The translations under genes and the position numbers were made by a program. Below, piece by piece: positions 21,940-33,499 of a stretch of 64,000 nucleotides of DNA (positions within the stretch are counted from its first letter, which is position 1; each line of letters begins with the position of its first letter). Origin of the DNA: Acomys russatus (Eukaryota > Chordata > Mammalia > Rodentia > Muridae); contig NC_067169.1 of the NCBI RefSeq assembly GCF_903995435.1, positions 117,341,130 through 117,405,129 of the forward strand, in the 5' to 3' direction. Under the pieces are notes generated by a model. That model saw only the letters and a program-made list of their open reading frames with translations. It made no database searches and had not been told where the DNA came from.

Positions 21940-22975
21940 ATCCAGCGGCCCTAGAGTTGCATGGAACCTGAAAGCCTCCTTCATAAGGGCTAGCTTACAT
22001 GGTACCGGAAGGCATCATGCAAGCTTCTGAAAGAGGAAAACAACCAATGGTTGTATCTAGTTAAAATGTCTATGAACCACAACAATGATCAGCACAGCAT
22101 GATAACTCTAAGGATACAGTAGTGGCATGTATGCCTTGGTGGCAACCGAAAGCTCTCTAACTAGATGCAAGACTCATCCAACAAGAGAAAAATCATGCCT
22201 GGTACTGGAAAGCTAGCCAACTACCCTGAGCTAGTGAAGCCATGAGTCTCAGAGAAGAACCTACAACCACCTATTTATTAAACCAGCATAATCTCTAACT
22301 GCATTCAAACATAATCTTAATCCTTCATCAAGAAAACTTCATTTTGTATCAGATAGCTGTCACTGCATAAAACTACAACTAATCAAAGCAGAGTTGCAGA
22401 ACACAGTCCCAATGAATACATGCACAAAATAACTCCTGTACCTAAGACTCAGAAGAGGGGTGCAGAAACAGTCTAAGATCCATAAAGTCAGGGAATTTGC
22501 TATTAAATTATCTCCCTACAATGGCAGCAATGACACCTATTAAAGTCTCTCCAACATGACTGCCTAAACATGATCCTAACAGGGACAATAACAAGAGACA
22601 TACCAAAGTGGATGAAGGTAAGTCCATGAAGCCTTATTCCTACACAAAGAACAATGGGCATTTAAGGAATACTGAGAGTGGAAAGAATGCTATTGCACAG
22701 GGAAGAAGACACCAAGTGGATATCCAAATACCAAATGGTCAGCTCTGAAAATGTATACATACAAGTAGTATTATGCAGATTAAGAAGATTGCACTTATAT
22801 ATTTAGAATATGTGTGTGTGTGAAAGAGAGAGAGTGTATGTGTGTTTAAAGAAAAAGAGGCCATAAATTATGAGAGCAAGTAAGGAGAGGTATATGGAAA
22901 GGTTTAGAGGGAGGAAATTGAAGGAAGAAATGACATGATTACATTATAATCTCAAAAAAATTTAAAAAAAAATGG
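21940..22975 (+). mobile_element. Lx-type L1 3' UTR-like repeat with poly(A)
   Basis: Blocks 'catggtaccggaaggcatca', 'aatgtctatgaaccacaac', 'ctggtactggaaagctagcc', 'aaaccagcataatctctaac', then 'gagaggtatatggaaagg' and 'tacattataatctcaaaaa' ending in A-rich sequence. I remember this order from rodent repeats of the Lx group. A short (TG)n/(GA)n patch lies at 22808-22848. A shorter relative of the end is at 38190-38425. Confidence 0.5.
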
Positions 22976-23301
22976 AAAAATATAATTAGTCCTAGAAAGT
23001 GAGCATGTATTTTATGAAGAATCTCCCTAAGGAAAATGCTCAGAAGGTATGGCTATATTTGATTCTAGGAAGCATGATTTTCATTTAGACAAAATACCTG
23101 ATCATAATTAATTTATCTTTTCTTGTTCAGAACTTTCTAGTAGATTGGGGAAAATAATGCCACAGTTTTTTAATGTGTTTGTCTCATTAGTAGAAGAATT
23201 AATGAGAGAATTAAAAGATGCCTGTCATACAGGGTCATTTGATGTTTCATAGAAAATATCCAATAATTATTTGATTTTTCTTGATCCAGCTTATGAGAAT
23301 T
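22976..23301. other. No recognised feature
   Basis: Unique-looking flank; the target of the L1 insertion that follows. Confidence 0.5.
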
Positions 23302-23316
23302 AAGAAATATTTTGGG

Positions 23317-23590
23317 TGAGTGGAGAGTGTGATACGACTTTCTCACGTACTCTGGTGCCTCACATTTGACCATGTCCCCTGGAGGGGGAGACCTGGTGGC
23401 ACTCAGAGGAAGGACAGCAAGTAGCCAAGAAGAGACTTGATACCCTATGAGATTATATAGGGGGACGTAATCCCCCTCAGGAACAGTCATAGGGGAGGGG
23501 AATAATGGGAAAATGGGGGGGGAGGAATGGGAGGATACAAGGGATGGGATAAACATTGAGATGTAACAAGAATAAATTAATAAAAAAAAA
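23317..23590 (+). mobile_element. Young 5'-truncated L1 with perfect TSD
   Basis: 274 bp of L1 3' UTR ('gggggagacctggtggcac', 'gggatgggataaacattgag', 'aataaattaataaaaa') ending in poly(A). It is flanked by the identical 15-mer AAGAAATATTTTGGG at 23302-23316 and 23591-23605. The cleavage context TT/AAGA fits L1 endonuclease. The UTR is nearly identical to 47290-47550, so insertion was recent. Confidence 0.95.
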
Positions 23591-23605
23591 AAGAAATATT
23601 TTGGG

Positions 23606-23884
23606 ATGCTAACAATAGTAAAGCACATGCCCATGTGAAAATTAAATTTTTAACATTACAATCAACATCTAAGCATAGTTTTTTCAAACTAGCAATATAA
23701 ACAGAAAATAACTAGATCTCAGTGTCATTATAAAAAACATTGGTTTAATAAACTTAAAAAATCTGCTTAGGAGAAATGTACTTTGGTCTGTGGTGCATAT
23801 TCAATTAATAAAGAAATGGGTGTTTAGCCACTGAAATAGATATAGCACATTTTAAAGGTTTTTAAGGTAATTTTGATTGTGTAC
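23606..23884. other. No recognised feature
   Basis: Unique-looking sequence. Confidence 0.4.
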
Positions 23885-24060
23885 ACATAGACTGTGAATG
23901 CAGGTGGTTCCCATAGAGACAGAAAGGGTGTTATCACATTCCCAGGAGCTGGAACTACAGGCAGTTGCTTATCATTCATTGTAGATGCTGAGAACCAAAC
24001 TGGGCCTTCTGTAAAAGCCGTATGGGTTCTTAACTGCTGAGCCTTCTCTCTATTTCACAC
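23885..24060 (-). mobile_element. B3-like SINE (antisense)
   Basis: 'ggagctggaactacaggcag', 'gatgctgagaaccaaactgg', 'gttcttaactgctgagcctt' correspond to the reverse of a B2/B3-type SINE ('...gggtgctgggaaccgaactc...cttaaccgctgagcc...'). Confidence 0.7.
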
Positions 24061-24244
24061 ACTTTTAAATGTACAAATTATTTTATCTATGACTAATTAC
24101 ATGTCAAATGCATTTTTAAGAAACTAAGTTCAGTACAAAAGTATTCAAATGCCAATACATGTTTTCTAAATTTGATGGCCCTCTTGAACTACATTTTATG
24201 CATTTTTAATCTTCTGAAATACTCACTTTAAAGCCCACCTAGAA

Positions 24245-24425
24245 AAGCCGGGCGTGGTGGCTCACGCCTTTAATCCCAGCACTCGGGAGGCAGAGGCAGG
24301 CGGATCGCTATGAGTTCGAGGCCAGCCTGGTCTACAAAGCGAGTCCAGGACAGCCAAGGCTACACAGAGAAACCCTGTCTTGAAAAAACAAACAAACAAA
24401 AAAAAAAACAACAACAACAACAAAA
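24245..24425 (+). mobile_element. Young B1 SINE with perfect TSD
   Basis: Full-length, little-diverged B1 starting 'gccgggcgtggtggctcacg', with B-box 'gagttcgaggcc' and end 'agaaaccctgtcttg' plus an A/C-rich tail. The 15-mer AAAGCCCACCTAGAA is repeated at 24230-24244 and 24426-24440. 'gagtccaggacagccaaggc' differs from the usual mouse B1 'gagttccaggacagccaggg' as I remember it. Confidence 0.95.
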
Positions 24426-24440
24426 AAAGCCCACCTAGAA

Positions 24441-24717
24441 GTCATATAAAACTGAAATCTCTCATGAATCAGTCGTCAGAGTTTAGCTGCATCTTGTTTA
24501 AAGTAAGCTAAAATCTTAATCTGAGTCTTAAGCAAAAGAACTGATAAAACTTCTTATAAATCTTTTAGTGATTTCTATATAAAATTAAGCTTTGAAAATC
24601 AATAATACATGCATGTTTTTAAAAGAGCTCCTTTTTTAATTTGATGAATATGTTGTGAACCTTAATAGTATATCAGCAAAGGCTATGATTTTACATGGCT
24701 TAAAACTGACAAAGTTG
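24441..24717. other. No recognised feature
   Basis: Unique-looking sequence. Confidence 0.4.
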
Positions 24718-24770
24718 AAGTTGAGAGATGGCTCAAATGTTATGAGTACTCAGCAGATCTTCTCCTATTG
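24718..24770 (+). mobile_element. B2/B3 SINE head fragment
   Basis: 'gttgagagatggctcaaatg' and 'atgagtactcagcagatctt' match the first ~50 nt of a tRNA-derived rodent SINE ('ctggagagatggctcagcggttaagagcact'). Confidence 0.45.
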
Positions 24771-24844
24771 AGGCTAGAGAAAACCATGCAGTTGGGGGAA
24801 AGGAATCCAGAGGCAGGCAACAGAGTCAGAGACAACCTCTTCTC

Positions 24845-25215
24845 CTGCTTTTAAGGATCCCATATGTGCAGAAAGCCCAGGTCCTTCCCATGCATGCTCT
24901 CTGATTGGTGCTTCAGTCTCTGCTTTAGTTGATTCTGTAGGTTTTCTTGTAGTGCCCTTGACCTCTCTGACTTTTTCATCCTTCCTCTCTGTTTCCATAA
25001 GATTCTCCAAGCTCCACCTAATGTTTGGTTGTGGGCCTCTGCATCTGTTTCCATCAGCTGCTGTGTGAAGTCACTCAGTTGACAGTTATGCTAGTTTCCT
25101 GTCTGTAAGTATAGCAGAATTATTAATAGTGTCAGTTGCAGGCTCTCTATCTTTCATGGCATGGGACTCAAATTGGACCAGTCATTGGATGGTCATTATT
25201 GGGGCCAGTGAGATG
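24845..25215 (-). mobile_element. L1 3' UTR fragment, Lx-like (antisense)
   Basis: 'ccatgcatgctctctgattggt', 'ccacctaatgtttggttgtg', 'tctgcatctgtttccatcag', 'tcaaattggaccagtcattg' follow the antisense order of an Lx-type 3' UTR, as also seen at 60365-60760. Confidence 0.6.
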
Positions 25216-25430
25216 TACTTTTTATAAAGCAGTAAATGTTGAGGAGCTATAAAAATAGTATGCTCACCACATAGCTATTGTTTTTATTTTAACACTCAAT
25301 AGAAGTTTGTTTTAAGTTAAATGAGGTACATATTAAAGTTCAAAATTATTCTATAATAATTATTGGCTAGCATGTTTATTCCACATTCAATTTTATCTAA
25401 TAATATACTTTATACCTATGAATTTTTCTT
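25216..25430. other. No recognised feature
   Basis: Short AT-rich gap. Confidence 0.4.
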
Positions 25431-26402
25431 TTTTAATTTGAATATATTTTAGAATTTTTATTCACTTTACATCCCAATCACAGCCCTATTTTATCTCCTC
25501 CCAGTCTCACCCTCCTTCCCTCTTCCCCTCAATCCCCTCTCCTATCAACTGACCAGTCTATCAAGCCTTATCAGAACTACCTGCATCCTCTTCCTCTGTG
25601 GCCTGGTAAGGTACTCTACCACGGAGGAGTGATAAAAGAGAAGACAATAGAGTTTATGGCAGAGACAGCCATAGGGGACCCATATGGAGACTGAGCTGCC
25701 AATCAGCTACAAATGAGCAGAGGCTCAGGTCCTCTCCATGCATGATCCTTCATTGGTGCATCAGTTTCCACGGGCCCCCTTGGGCCCAGATTTGTTGGCT
25801 CTTGTTCTTCTTGTGGAACTCATGACCCCTCCAGGTACTTCTATCCCCCAACTCTTCCATAAGACTCCCTGCTCTCTGCCCAAAGTTTGGCTGTGAGACT
25901 CAGCTTCTGCTTCAATCCCCTGCTGGGTAGAGTCTTTCATAGGACCTCTATGGTAGGTTCCTGTCCTGTTCCCTCTTTTCAACAACTTCCAGTATTTATT
26001 CTATTTGCCCTTCTGAATGAAAATTAAGCATCTTCCCTAGGGTCCTCCTTACTTTCTTTAGTTCTGTGCATTGTAGTGTTGTAGTGTGGATATCCTGTAT
26101 TTTAAAGCTAATATCCACTTATAAGTGAGTATATACCATGCATGTCCTTCTGGATCTGGGTTAATTTCAAGATAGATTTCCAAAGTGGTTGTACAAGTTT
26201 GCACTCCCACCAGCAAAGGAGGAGTGTTCCCCTTTCTCCACATCCTTGCCAGCATGTTCTGTCACTTGAGTTTTTTATCTTAGCCATTCTGATGGGTGTA
26301 AGATGGAATCTCAATCTTTTTCATTTGCATTTCCATGATGGCTAAGGACCTTTAGCATTTCTTTCAGTGCTTCTTGACCATTCCATATTCTTCTATTGAG
26401 AG
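25431..26402 (-). mobile_element. L1 3' UTR and ORF2 end (antisense)
   Basis: 3' UTR from the T-rich tail at 25431 to about 26095, then the ORF2 stop region ('aatatccacttataagtgag' at 26108) and ORF2 to 26402, including the Cys-rich 'GCGERGTLLLCWWECKLVQ' segment on the minus strand near 26250. About 150 bp of ORF2 is deleted near 26165 compared with 50750-51060. Non-coding. Confidence 0.85.
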
Positions 26403-29055
26403 ACCACACTTCATACTTATAGCTGTATTTTAAACAAAGATGAATATCAAGTGTGAATTTATTTTTAGATGTGGATATCAAAATAAACTTAGTTTATTTG
26501 TTCAGGAGAGAGATGAAAAAAATGCAAGCCTGTAGTTGAAAAATAAGTATGCAGTTAGAAAACAGGGGCATTAGAGGATAAGGTTCCATAAGAGAATCAG
26601 AAATGTGAGACTACTTAATGAAGTGTCAGAGAAGCAAACAAAGAGAGTGAAGAAAGTCTGAAGAAGTCATTTTTTGACAAGCTAAATCCTTTGCAGAGGA
26701 ATTTTGCCAGCAGATATCAAACTGTAAGAATTTGAGCACAAGTGAAGTGTGGAGAATAATCCTTCCATAAGTTTCTCTTTGAAATAGAATAAACAGGTTA
26801 GATGGGCCAAATAGTCTCAGCTTTTTACCACTGGCTGGAAGCCAGTTACACTTCTCCTATGCTCACTAGCACCATTACTCTGAGATAATGTTTTAAAAGG
26901 TAGTTTCCTAACTTTTTAAAAAATAATATCAGTACTTGGAGTTTTCTGAATCACAGTTAGATGCTCATTAGAACATCTTCAAATCACAAATAAGGGCTCT
27001 CTCCAAGAGAACAGGTGGTAGACATTGAAGTAAACCTTTGCAAAAGGGAAGAGACATCTGTTTCTCTAAGGCACAGGGGAATAAAGAGACAAAACAGACA
27101 CAGAGACAAATACTGGTTCACATAAGTGAGAGAAAGGGAGCTGAAGGAACATTTTTCACAGAAGCTCAAGCTAGTAATGTGATAAAAGCAATGAAGGCAG
27201 ATAAACTTTGGGAATCTGAAACACAGGAAGAATAACTGTCATGTGAACTCAGAATAGCAGGGCTGCCTGTTAAAATTTGACCTCTCCTCATTAGCACTTT
27301 ATAAACTACACGAACTTGATCAGACAGACACTCAGTTACAAAGCCACACATGCCAGGCTGCAGCCCTTTTCTGATAAAAAGTAGAAATTCCCTGTCATGA
27401 CAATACATTCCTCTACATTTCCTTCTGATTTTCTTCTGTCTTTCCCATCTCCCTTTATGCCCCCAATACCTTTCCTCAGTAGATGCTTTGAATCTGTAGA
27501 TAAATACTAATGCATGCCAGGTTCTATCATCAGCCATCTTCTCTTCTTTTTGGGTAGTCATGTCCTCCTACCACATATAGCAAAAGCTTTCTGTTCGTAA
27601 ATGTCAAATATCTATCTCAAGCTTCTCTCAAGGGATACACTTCTGTGTAGTGAAGGGAAACAAATGGACATTAAAACTTAGAACTGTTCCCATTTGCCTC
27701 CTCGGTTGTATCACTCATGTTATCAGTAAAATAGCTATAATTCTCCAAATATATATATACCCAGAAGATACATATCATTAGGAGCAGAACACATCATCAA
27801 ATCTTTGCTTAGGTGCACATGTCTTGAAGACAGGAATGATAATAAAATTAATTACACATCACTGTAGGAGGCTTGATTTTATTTTTGCTATCATGGGCTT
27901 TTGTTTGTTTCTCTGTGTTGCTAGGAAGCACTCTGAAAGGGCATGGGGAGAGGGTAAAGCCATTCAGAAAGAGGCTGGCAGAAATGGTTAAGAGCTTATG
28001 CACAAAGATACTGTCTATTGTTTTATAAATTATAGTGCATTGCTGCTGCCCGAGTATTTTTCATCTCCACAATCATGAGTCAAGCTCACTACCTACACAA
28101 TGTCTTTGTTTTATTGGGTTTGAGGTTGAGACTTTTGTGAAAATTAAATAAAGGGGACTTAGTTCAACAGCTGAAATGATGCTGCACAGGATCAAAACAG
28201 GAATATTATCCATCAGGAAAAGTAATTCCACAGGGACAGAATTGAAGTCTAGTGGTATGAGAGAATATATTATAATCCCCTTAAGAATTGATTAAGACAT
28301 TTGTAAGACTTCCACTGCATGTGGTATATGATGTGAGACATTTCCATGTAAATTTCAATGTGTCCCAGTTGATATTGTTTATATATTTGTTCAACTAACT
28401 GAAGGATATCCCTGCTTAGAAGACTGTTATGGACTATCAGCTATAGTATGGTCACAACTGACTTCAAGTTGCCCCTTCTCCAATGCACTAACCTGTTCCA
28501 CTTGAAGTTTTCTATATTTCAGTAACTGACAAGTAGCACTGTTTCTCCAGCTGCCCAAATTTCTCTTCCTCACGCCTGTCCCACAATGTTCCATCAATCA
28601 CCATAGCTTACTGTTTCCACATCCAAGATATCAAATATTGCCTCACTCTGGTGAGTTCCTTAGTATGTGCAGTAGATCATATGTGAGCCCCAAAAACAAG
28701 TAAGAAAGAACTTTTATAGATTGTAGTAATCCGAGGAAACAGGTAAGCAGGTTTCTAGTTTGGCAATCATCCTATTGTTAGCCCTTTGAACTAATTTGTA
28801 CAAGTCCAGTACCAAACCACAGACAATTAACTTCTAGGAAGGAACTTTTTGGGAATCCTGGGAGAACAACCAGACTTTTAGTACTTTCCTGTTTTCCAGC
28901 TGATTGGTTATTCTATGTCTTTGTGCCAAGTGTATCATTTGTGGGTTTTTTCTAGATCCGGAGTTCAAGAGTAGGTCACCCAAATAAAGAAATGGAAGTT
29001 TTAAGCAAAATGGAGTTATTTTAGCCTATAGGCTGTCCCAGCCAAAGCCTCACTA
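26403..29055. other. 2.6 kb without recognised repeats or genes
   Basis: The longest stretch in the window with no transposon I can name. Frames at 27166-27561 (minus) and others show no recognisable domain. A (TTTG)-like patch lies near 27900. Possibly ordinary unique intergenic or intronic DNA. Confidence 0.4.
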
Positions 29056-29059
29056 ATCT

Positions 29060-29510
29060 TGTGGCTTCCACTCTCACTTTCTGACAGCCCTTACTCTACA
29101 CAAAAGACAAAGCAACAGAGTCAGATCATGTCACACTCCTATACCACACATTTGTAAGGTAAAAGAAAGTCCAAATTCCTTATGTCCTTCATGACCTACC
29201 TCCTGCTGGCCTTCATCAGGGCACTCTCTCATTTGAATTTTCCATTTCAGTCTCCTCAAACAACTTTTATTTCCCAGACTACTTCAAGCTCTCCCTTTCA
29301 TATCTTGAAATTTATAGAACATGAAGTTATAGCCTAGTTGCCACTTCTTCCAGCAAGGATTCACTGACCATACCTCCAGCTCTCTGAGTTATGTAGCTAT
29401 CCTATAGGTCTTCTCGGCATCTGGTTATACCTCTGCCATATTACTTCCTGTGCTCCTTAAATTGTCCATCTCTCTCTGGTTAATAGCTATGTGGCCTTAT
29501 AATTTAGTAT
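29060..29510 (+). mobile_element. L2 LINE fragment
   Basis: 'acagagtcagatcatgtcac', 'gaaagtccaaattccttatg', 'ccttcatgacctacctcctg', 'cttcttccagcaaggattca' and 'atagctatgtggccttataa' follow the L2 3' order ('aaagtccaaactcctta...gcctccatgatctggcc...'). Confidence 0.6.
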
Positions 29511-29593
29511 AAAGCTGGCTTTACACAGTGTTAAAGAAATAGTTCCTATGTTAAATAATATGAATGAAACATTTTTGGCTTATGAAATGTCTT

Positions 29594-30781
29594 GTTTTTT
29601 AATTTTTAAGATATTTTTATTTCTTCAATTTTTATTTTCAGGAGTGACAGAAATAAAAAATATAATTGAGTCCCATCATTATTGTCATTATGGAAATGGC
29701 TTTAAGGGAAAACTGGTTAAATGAATATTACTGCTTGCCACTTTTCAACTGGTCATAGTTGCAATTGAGAAAACAAACAAACCCAGAGAATCTTTACAGA
29801 ATGTTCAAGATATAGTATATCATACAACATGCCTGTTCTTGGGGAGAATACAGAGGACATAATTATGTGTACTTCTTGATCTCATCATACAAGAGAAGCA
29901 CAAAGGCACTGCCCATGCCTCTGAGAATGTGCACCACATGCCTTGAAAACCTCCTTCAGGACAAGCAATCTTCCACCAGCAGTCAAGCATACCTGTATAC
30001 ATGGTATCCGTTCCTTTGCATCTTGACTACATCATTGTATGATGGTGAAGTGTGTCAGATAAAGATGTGAGTATTCTTGGGATCTGGAAGCATTCCCTTT
30101 GTGATGTCATAGATACCAAAGTAGGCAGCTCAGTAGATGATAATGCCCTGTACTGACACATTAAAGCCTTGGTACATCCCCTTAATCCCATCAGATTTTT
30201 AGGTCTTAACTAGGCAGTTGCCAAGGCCTTTGAATTCCCTTTCAGATCCATCTGTGCCCACATCAGCTGCTAGAGAAGTGCCAGCAAAAATCAAGAGGGT
30301 ACACAAAGCACAGGGATGTGGCCCCAGCGGCACCACCTGAGGCCAAGTTCCCTGAAAAGTAGAGCCCAAACTGGATCTTCTTGTCTTCACCACCCAGGAA
30401 AGTACTAAAAGTCTGGACGTTCCCCCAGGTTTCCCAAAAAGTTCCCTAGGTGGGGAAGTATCTGATGACATGGCCAAGTTACTATGCCAGAAGGACAGGA
30501 CTCCCTGTTCCTTGGGGTAACAAACCACGAAGTTTATGATGTCCTTGCATTGCTTATCTGCCATGATTTGCTTGCTGGCATGCTGCACCTGTAGCAGCAG
30601 CTTGACCAGCTCGATGGGCGCTACTGCTGTCTTGCAGATGGCTGCAGCCACTGCACCAGCCAAGAAGTCCTTGACGAAGGACACAGCAGCATCTGTCATG
30701 TTGAAAGAAAAAAAGGAAGAGGCAGGCAACTGTGGGACAGGACTGACTTGACAACTGGCTTTGACTCCCGGACTGTGGGTC
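29594..30781 (-). pseudogene. Slc25a5-ps: Processed pseudogene of ADP/ATP translocase 2 (Slc25a5-like)
   Basis: The parent gene encodes the 298-residue inner-mitochondrial-membrane ADP/ATP carrier. Here an intronless copy starts at the ATG at 30697-30699 (MTDAAVSFVKDFLAG) and ends with the expected YDEIKKYT and stop at 29863-29865. The first carrier motif is degraded (PIELVKLLLQ, the Arg after PIE replaced by Leu). The frame is lost after about residue 74 (AACGTC-type codons shortened to ATGTC on the minus strand) and regained by 'LAADVGTDG'. In-frame stops lie at 30199-30201 and 30130-30132. The copy is about 60 nt shorter than the 897-nt parent coding sequence. A 3' UTR with a poly(A) signal runs to an A-rich tail at about 29594. 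An 11-bp direct repeat (29583-29593 and 30782-30792, one mismatch) brackets it. ANT1 (Slc25a4) is less likely given the residues. Confidence 0.92.
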
Positions 30782-30792
30782 TGAAGTGTCTT

Positions 30793-31930
30793 CTTTCAAC
30801 TTCATTACCATGTAAGCAATATATTATCACCTTGAACCAAAAGTCCATGATATTTTTACATTTAAATTCAGCACAAAACATTTTCTGCATGTCAAGTTTT
30901 ATTTAATTTAAGTAAGACCTATATAAAATATTTTAAAAGTCAAGTTTTGGACACCCATGGAAGAAATTAAACATATAAATCACTTTAAAGCAGTATAATA
31001 ATAATAAGTGTCCCAAGAAAGGTCACTTTGTTAGTTGTCCTTTGATAAATATAGGACATTCTGCTGTGTACAGCAGAATATTTTTACATTCATAAATGTT
31101 GTGCTAATGTCCCAGAAATACTTAATACTCTTAAGTGGATTAAACATGCCTCCTATGATCTGATTTATATGGTGAATGTGCCAAGCAAACCCTTTCTCTA
31201 CAGGGAGACCAGATTGTAAACTTCAGCTGAACTCTGATAAAATTATCATATCTACCTACCTACCTAGTGGATTATAAATTAATAAAAATTTGCTTTAACC
31301 TCTTCTTATGATATTACCAGCCAATGTTTGCTGATACATTAAATGCATCAGATACAACCTGAAATCATAGTTTCCTAAAGCACTTACTAGACACTTGTGT
31401 TAGGAAATGAGAAGTATATTAAGTGTATATGAGGAGTTGACTTGTTGACCTTTGACCTCGAGGTCCAGTCCTTCTCATTCAGAAGCAAGAGGAATCTAGA
31501 CAGAGCCATTGGATGTGGAACCTGGGCCACCCACTCAATGCTTATCCACATAAGAAGCTTACCCACAACAGGTGTTTGCTAAATCTTTTCAGATCAGAAG
31601 TTGGATCTGCTTCCTCCCTCAGCAAACCTTGACCACCCTGTCCTTCCTTGACCCTCAATTTCACCAATCCTACCATCTCTTCTTCCCATTTTTTGTCTCC
31701 CTTATACCTTCTTGCATTTTTTCCTATACCTACTTGCAGCTACATTATTTTCCTGACATGAGTTCATCAAAATCAAACCTCTCTGTCTTCCTTTCCAAGT
31801 CTCACTTCACCTTCAAGTCCTGACCTTTATTCCACAAAAGACTCATGTTTTCTCTGCAAATTCTTCACCCTCTACACACTAGTTACTGGTTAGACTGTAG
31901 TCTCAATTGTGATCCTTCAGTCCTTTACAT
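30793..31930. other. No recognised feature
   Basis: AT-rich. A small hairpin (9-bp arms ATTCTGCTG, 4-nt loop) lies at 31058-31079. The C/T-rich part 31570-31860 has no identified repeat or gene. Confidence 0.4.
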
Positions 31931-31934
31931 GGTG

Positions 31935-32235
31935 GCCCTCACCTCACTGTTCCAGACTGTGACTGCATTTGGAGACAAGGTCTTTAATGAGGGAACTGAG
32001 GTAAAATGGGTGGGCACTAGTGCAGTGTAACTGGGGCCCCTATTACAGGGGGCAGATAAGACACAGTCATACACAGAGTGTGATCCTGTGAGTGCCCTCA
32101 CTGTAGACTGCCATCCACAAGCAAGGGAGAAAGATTTCAAGAAAGAACCAACCCTGCCAACTTCTGTAACTTCAACTTCCACCTTTAAAAACTGAAAAGG
32201 CAACATATTTTTCTGTTCAAATCACTGTACTTTAA
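31935..32235 (+). mobile_element. MLT1-like MaLR LTR
   Basis: 'ccagactgtgactgcatttg', 'gagacaaggtctttaatgag', 'gtaactggggcccctatta' and 'ccatccacaagcaaggg' follow the order of ancient mammalian MaLR LTRs ('gactgtgactgtatttggagatagggtctttaaagagg...ctacaagccaagga'). Confidence 0.6.
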
Positions 32236-32409
32236 GGCTTTCTTCTGATATCCCAAAGTCACATATCCTCCAATAACACGAAGTCTTCCAGGCTTATTTG
32301 AAGGCTGCGATATCAATAAGGATTACAGATGCCATTTTATCTTTCAACCAGAATGGAAGAAGGCAGATACTCTGATTTTACACACAGTAGGTATTCAATT
32401 AGAAGTGTA

Positions 32410-32515
32410 TGGGTTTTCCATTTCTTGGCCATTGTAAATACTGATTCAGTAAACATGGAATTACAGGTAGTTCTGTTGAGTATATACCCAGTATCATTAT
32501 AAGGTATGGAGGATA
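32410..32515 (-). mobile_element. Ancient L1 ORF2 fragment
   Basis: 'catttcttggccattgtaaa' and 'ttgagtatatacccagtatc' are the antisense of the L1 ORF2 tail; diverged. Confidence 0.45.
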
Positions 32516-32519
32516 GGAC

Positions 32520-33495
32520 AATTCATGTGGAGCTATGAAGAATGTTTCAATTTTTGGAGCAACTTCTATGTTGACTCAGTACACATTCCTGGTGATTTTG
32601 TGTTGACACAGACTTTGTGGTCCTACTTGGCAGCATATTTCTCTCCTCACTACCACAGCTGCTTTCTTCTATGGTCTTCCTATTTTGCATCCTGCTCTCC
32701 AACAGCCAGCTACAGATTCTGGGTCTGGTTCACCAAATCCTGGCTCTTACCAAATTATGGCTTGGTCCTTCCTTATGCAGCCAGAAATCAACAAATAGTT
32801 GTGTGAATGTTTTCCTTGAATCCACATACTTTTTGGCAGTCCTGTGTCATTTCCTTGTATTCATCTGGAAAAAAACCAACTCTGAGTCTGCACCTGTGCA
32901 ATTGAATGTGGCTGCAGAAACCCACATAGACACTCGGAATAAATACTTTCTCTTTAAAGTAAGGGCCATTAATTCTCAAGTGGGTTCTTGATGTAGCCCT
33001 GCAATCATGTCAAAGTTCCAGAGAGCATTCATCCTTCCTTCTCCCAGGAGAGTGTTGCAAGTTTTTTCCCCTCAAATCACTAGACTATACCCTTCCCTGC
33101 TGAATATTCACCTGGGTTGGCACTCCTACCAAGCCCAGGGTATTCTTAAACTCAACCTTCTGTATAAATCTCCCAAGGGAGGGTTTGGGATTACAGATGC
33201 CACCCCTCTCCCCAGTCTTCACACTACCATTGGTTGGTTCCCCCCATATCCTGGTGGTTTCACTTCTTGCCAGCCCATCCTTTTACATTTCCTCCTTGTC
33301 CTCTATTCTGCCTTGATATGTAGGATTGTTCAGGCTCTAGTTCTGAAGGTGCTTCTCTTGTACCACATATGGAATCTTGCCAAGAGCCTGTCTTGTGGCC
33401 TAATATTAATTAAATGATAATCTTCCATTCCCAATTCCAGCCATGATATTGACTCAGGACTCTAGACTTTTCTATGTAACCAGCTCTACCCTGTC
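32520..33495. other. No confidently recognised feature
   Basis: Overlapping frames at 32525-32806, 32617-32991 and 33007-33417 show no known domain; their hydrophobic content comes from C/T-rich DNA. Confidence 0.35.
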
Positions 33496-33499
33496 TTCT

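Noticed and set aside
27166..27561. 131-codon minus-strand frame in repeat-free DNA
   Set aside because: No family resemblance, no supporting splice or promoter context; length is within chance for 2.6 kb of sequence.
30536..30751. 71-codon plus-strand frame
   Set aside because: Antisense shadow of the translocase pseudogene.
32525..33417. Run of overlapping plus-strand frames that might look like a gene
   Set aside because: No recognisable domain, frames do not join, no convincing splice sites or start context; composition is simply pyrimidine-rich.
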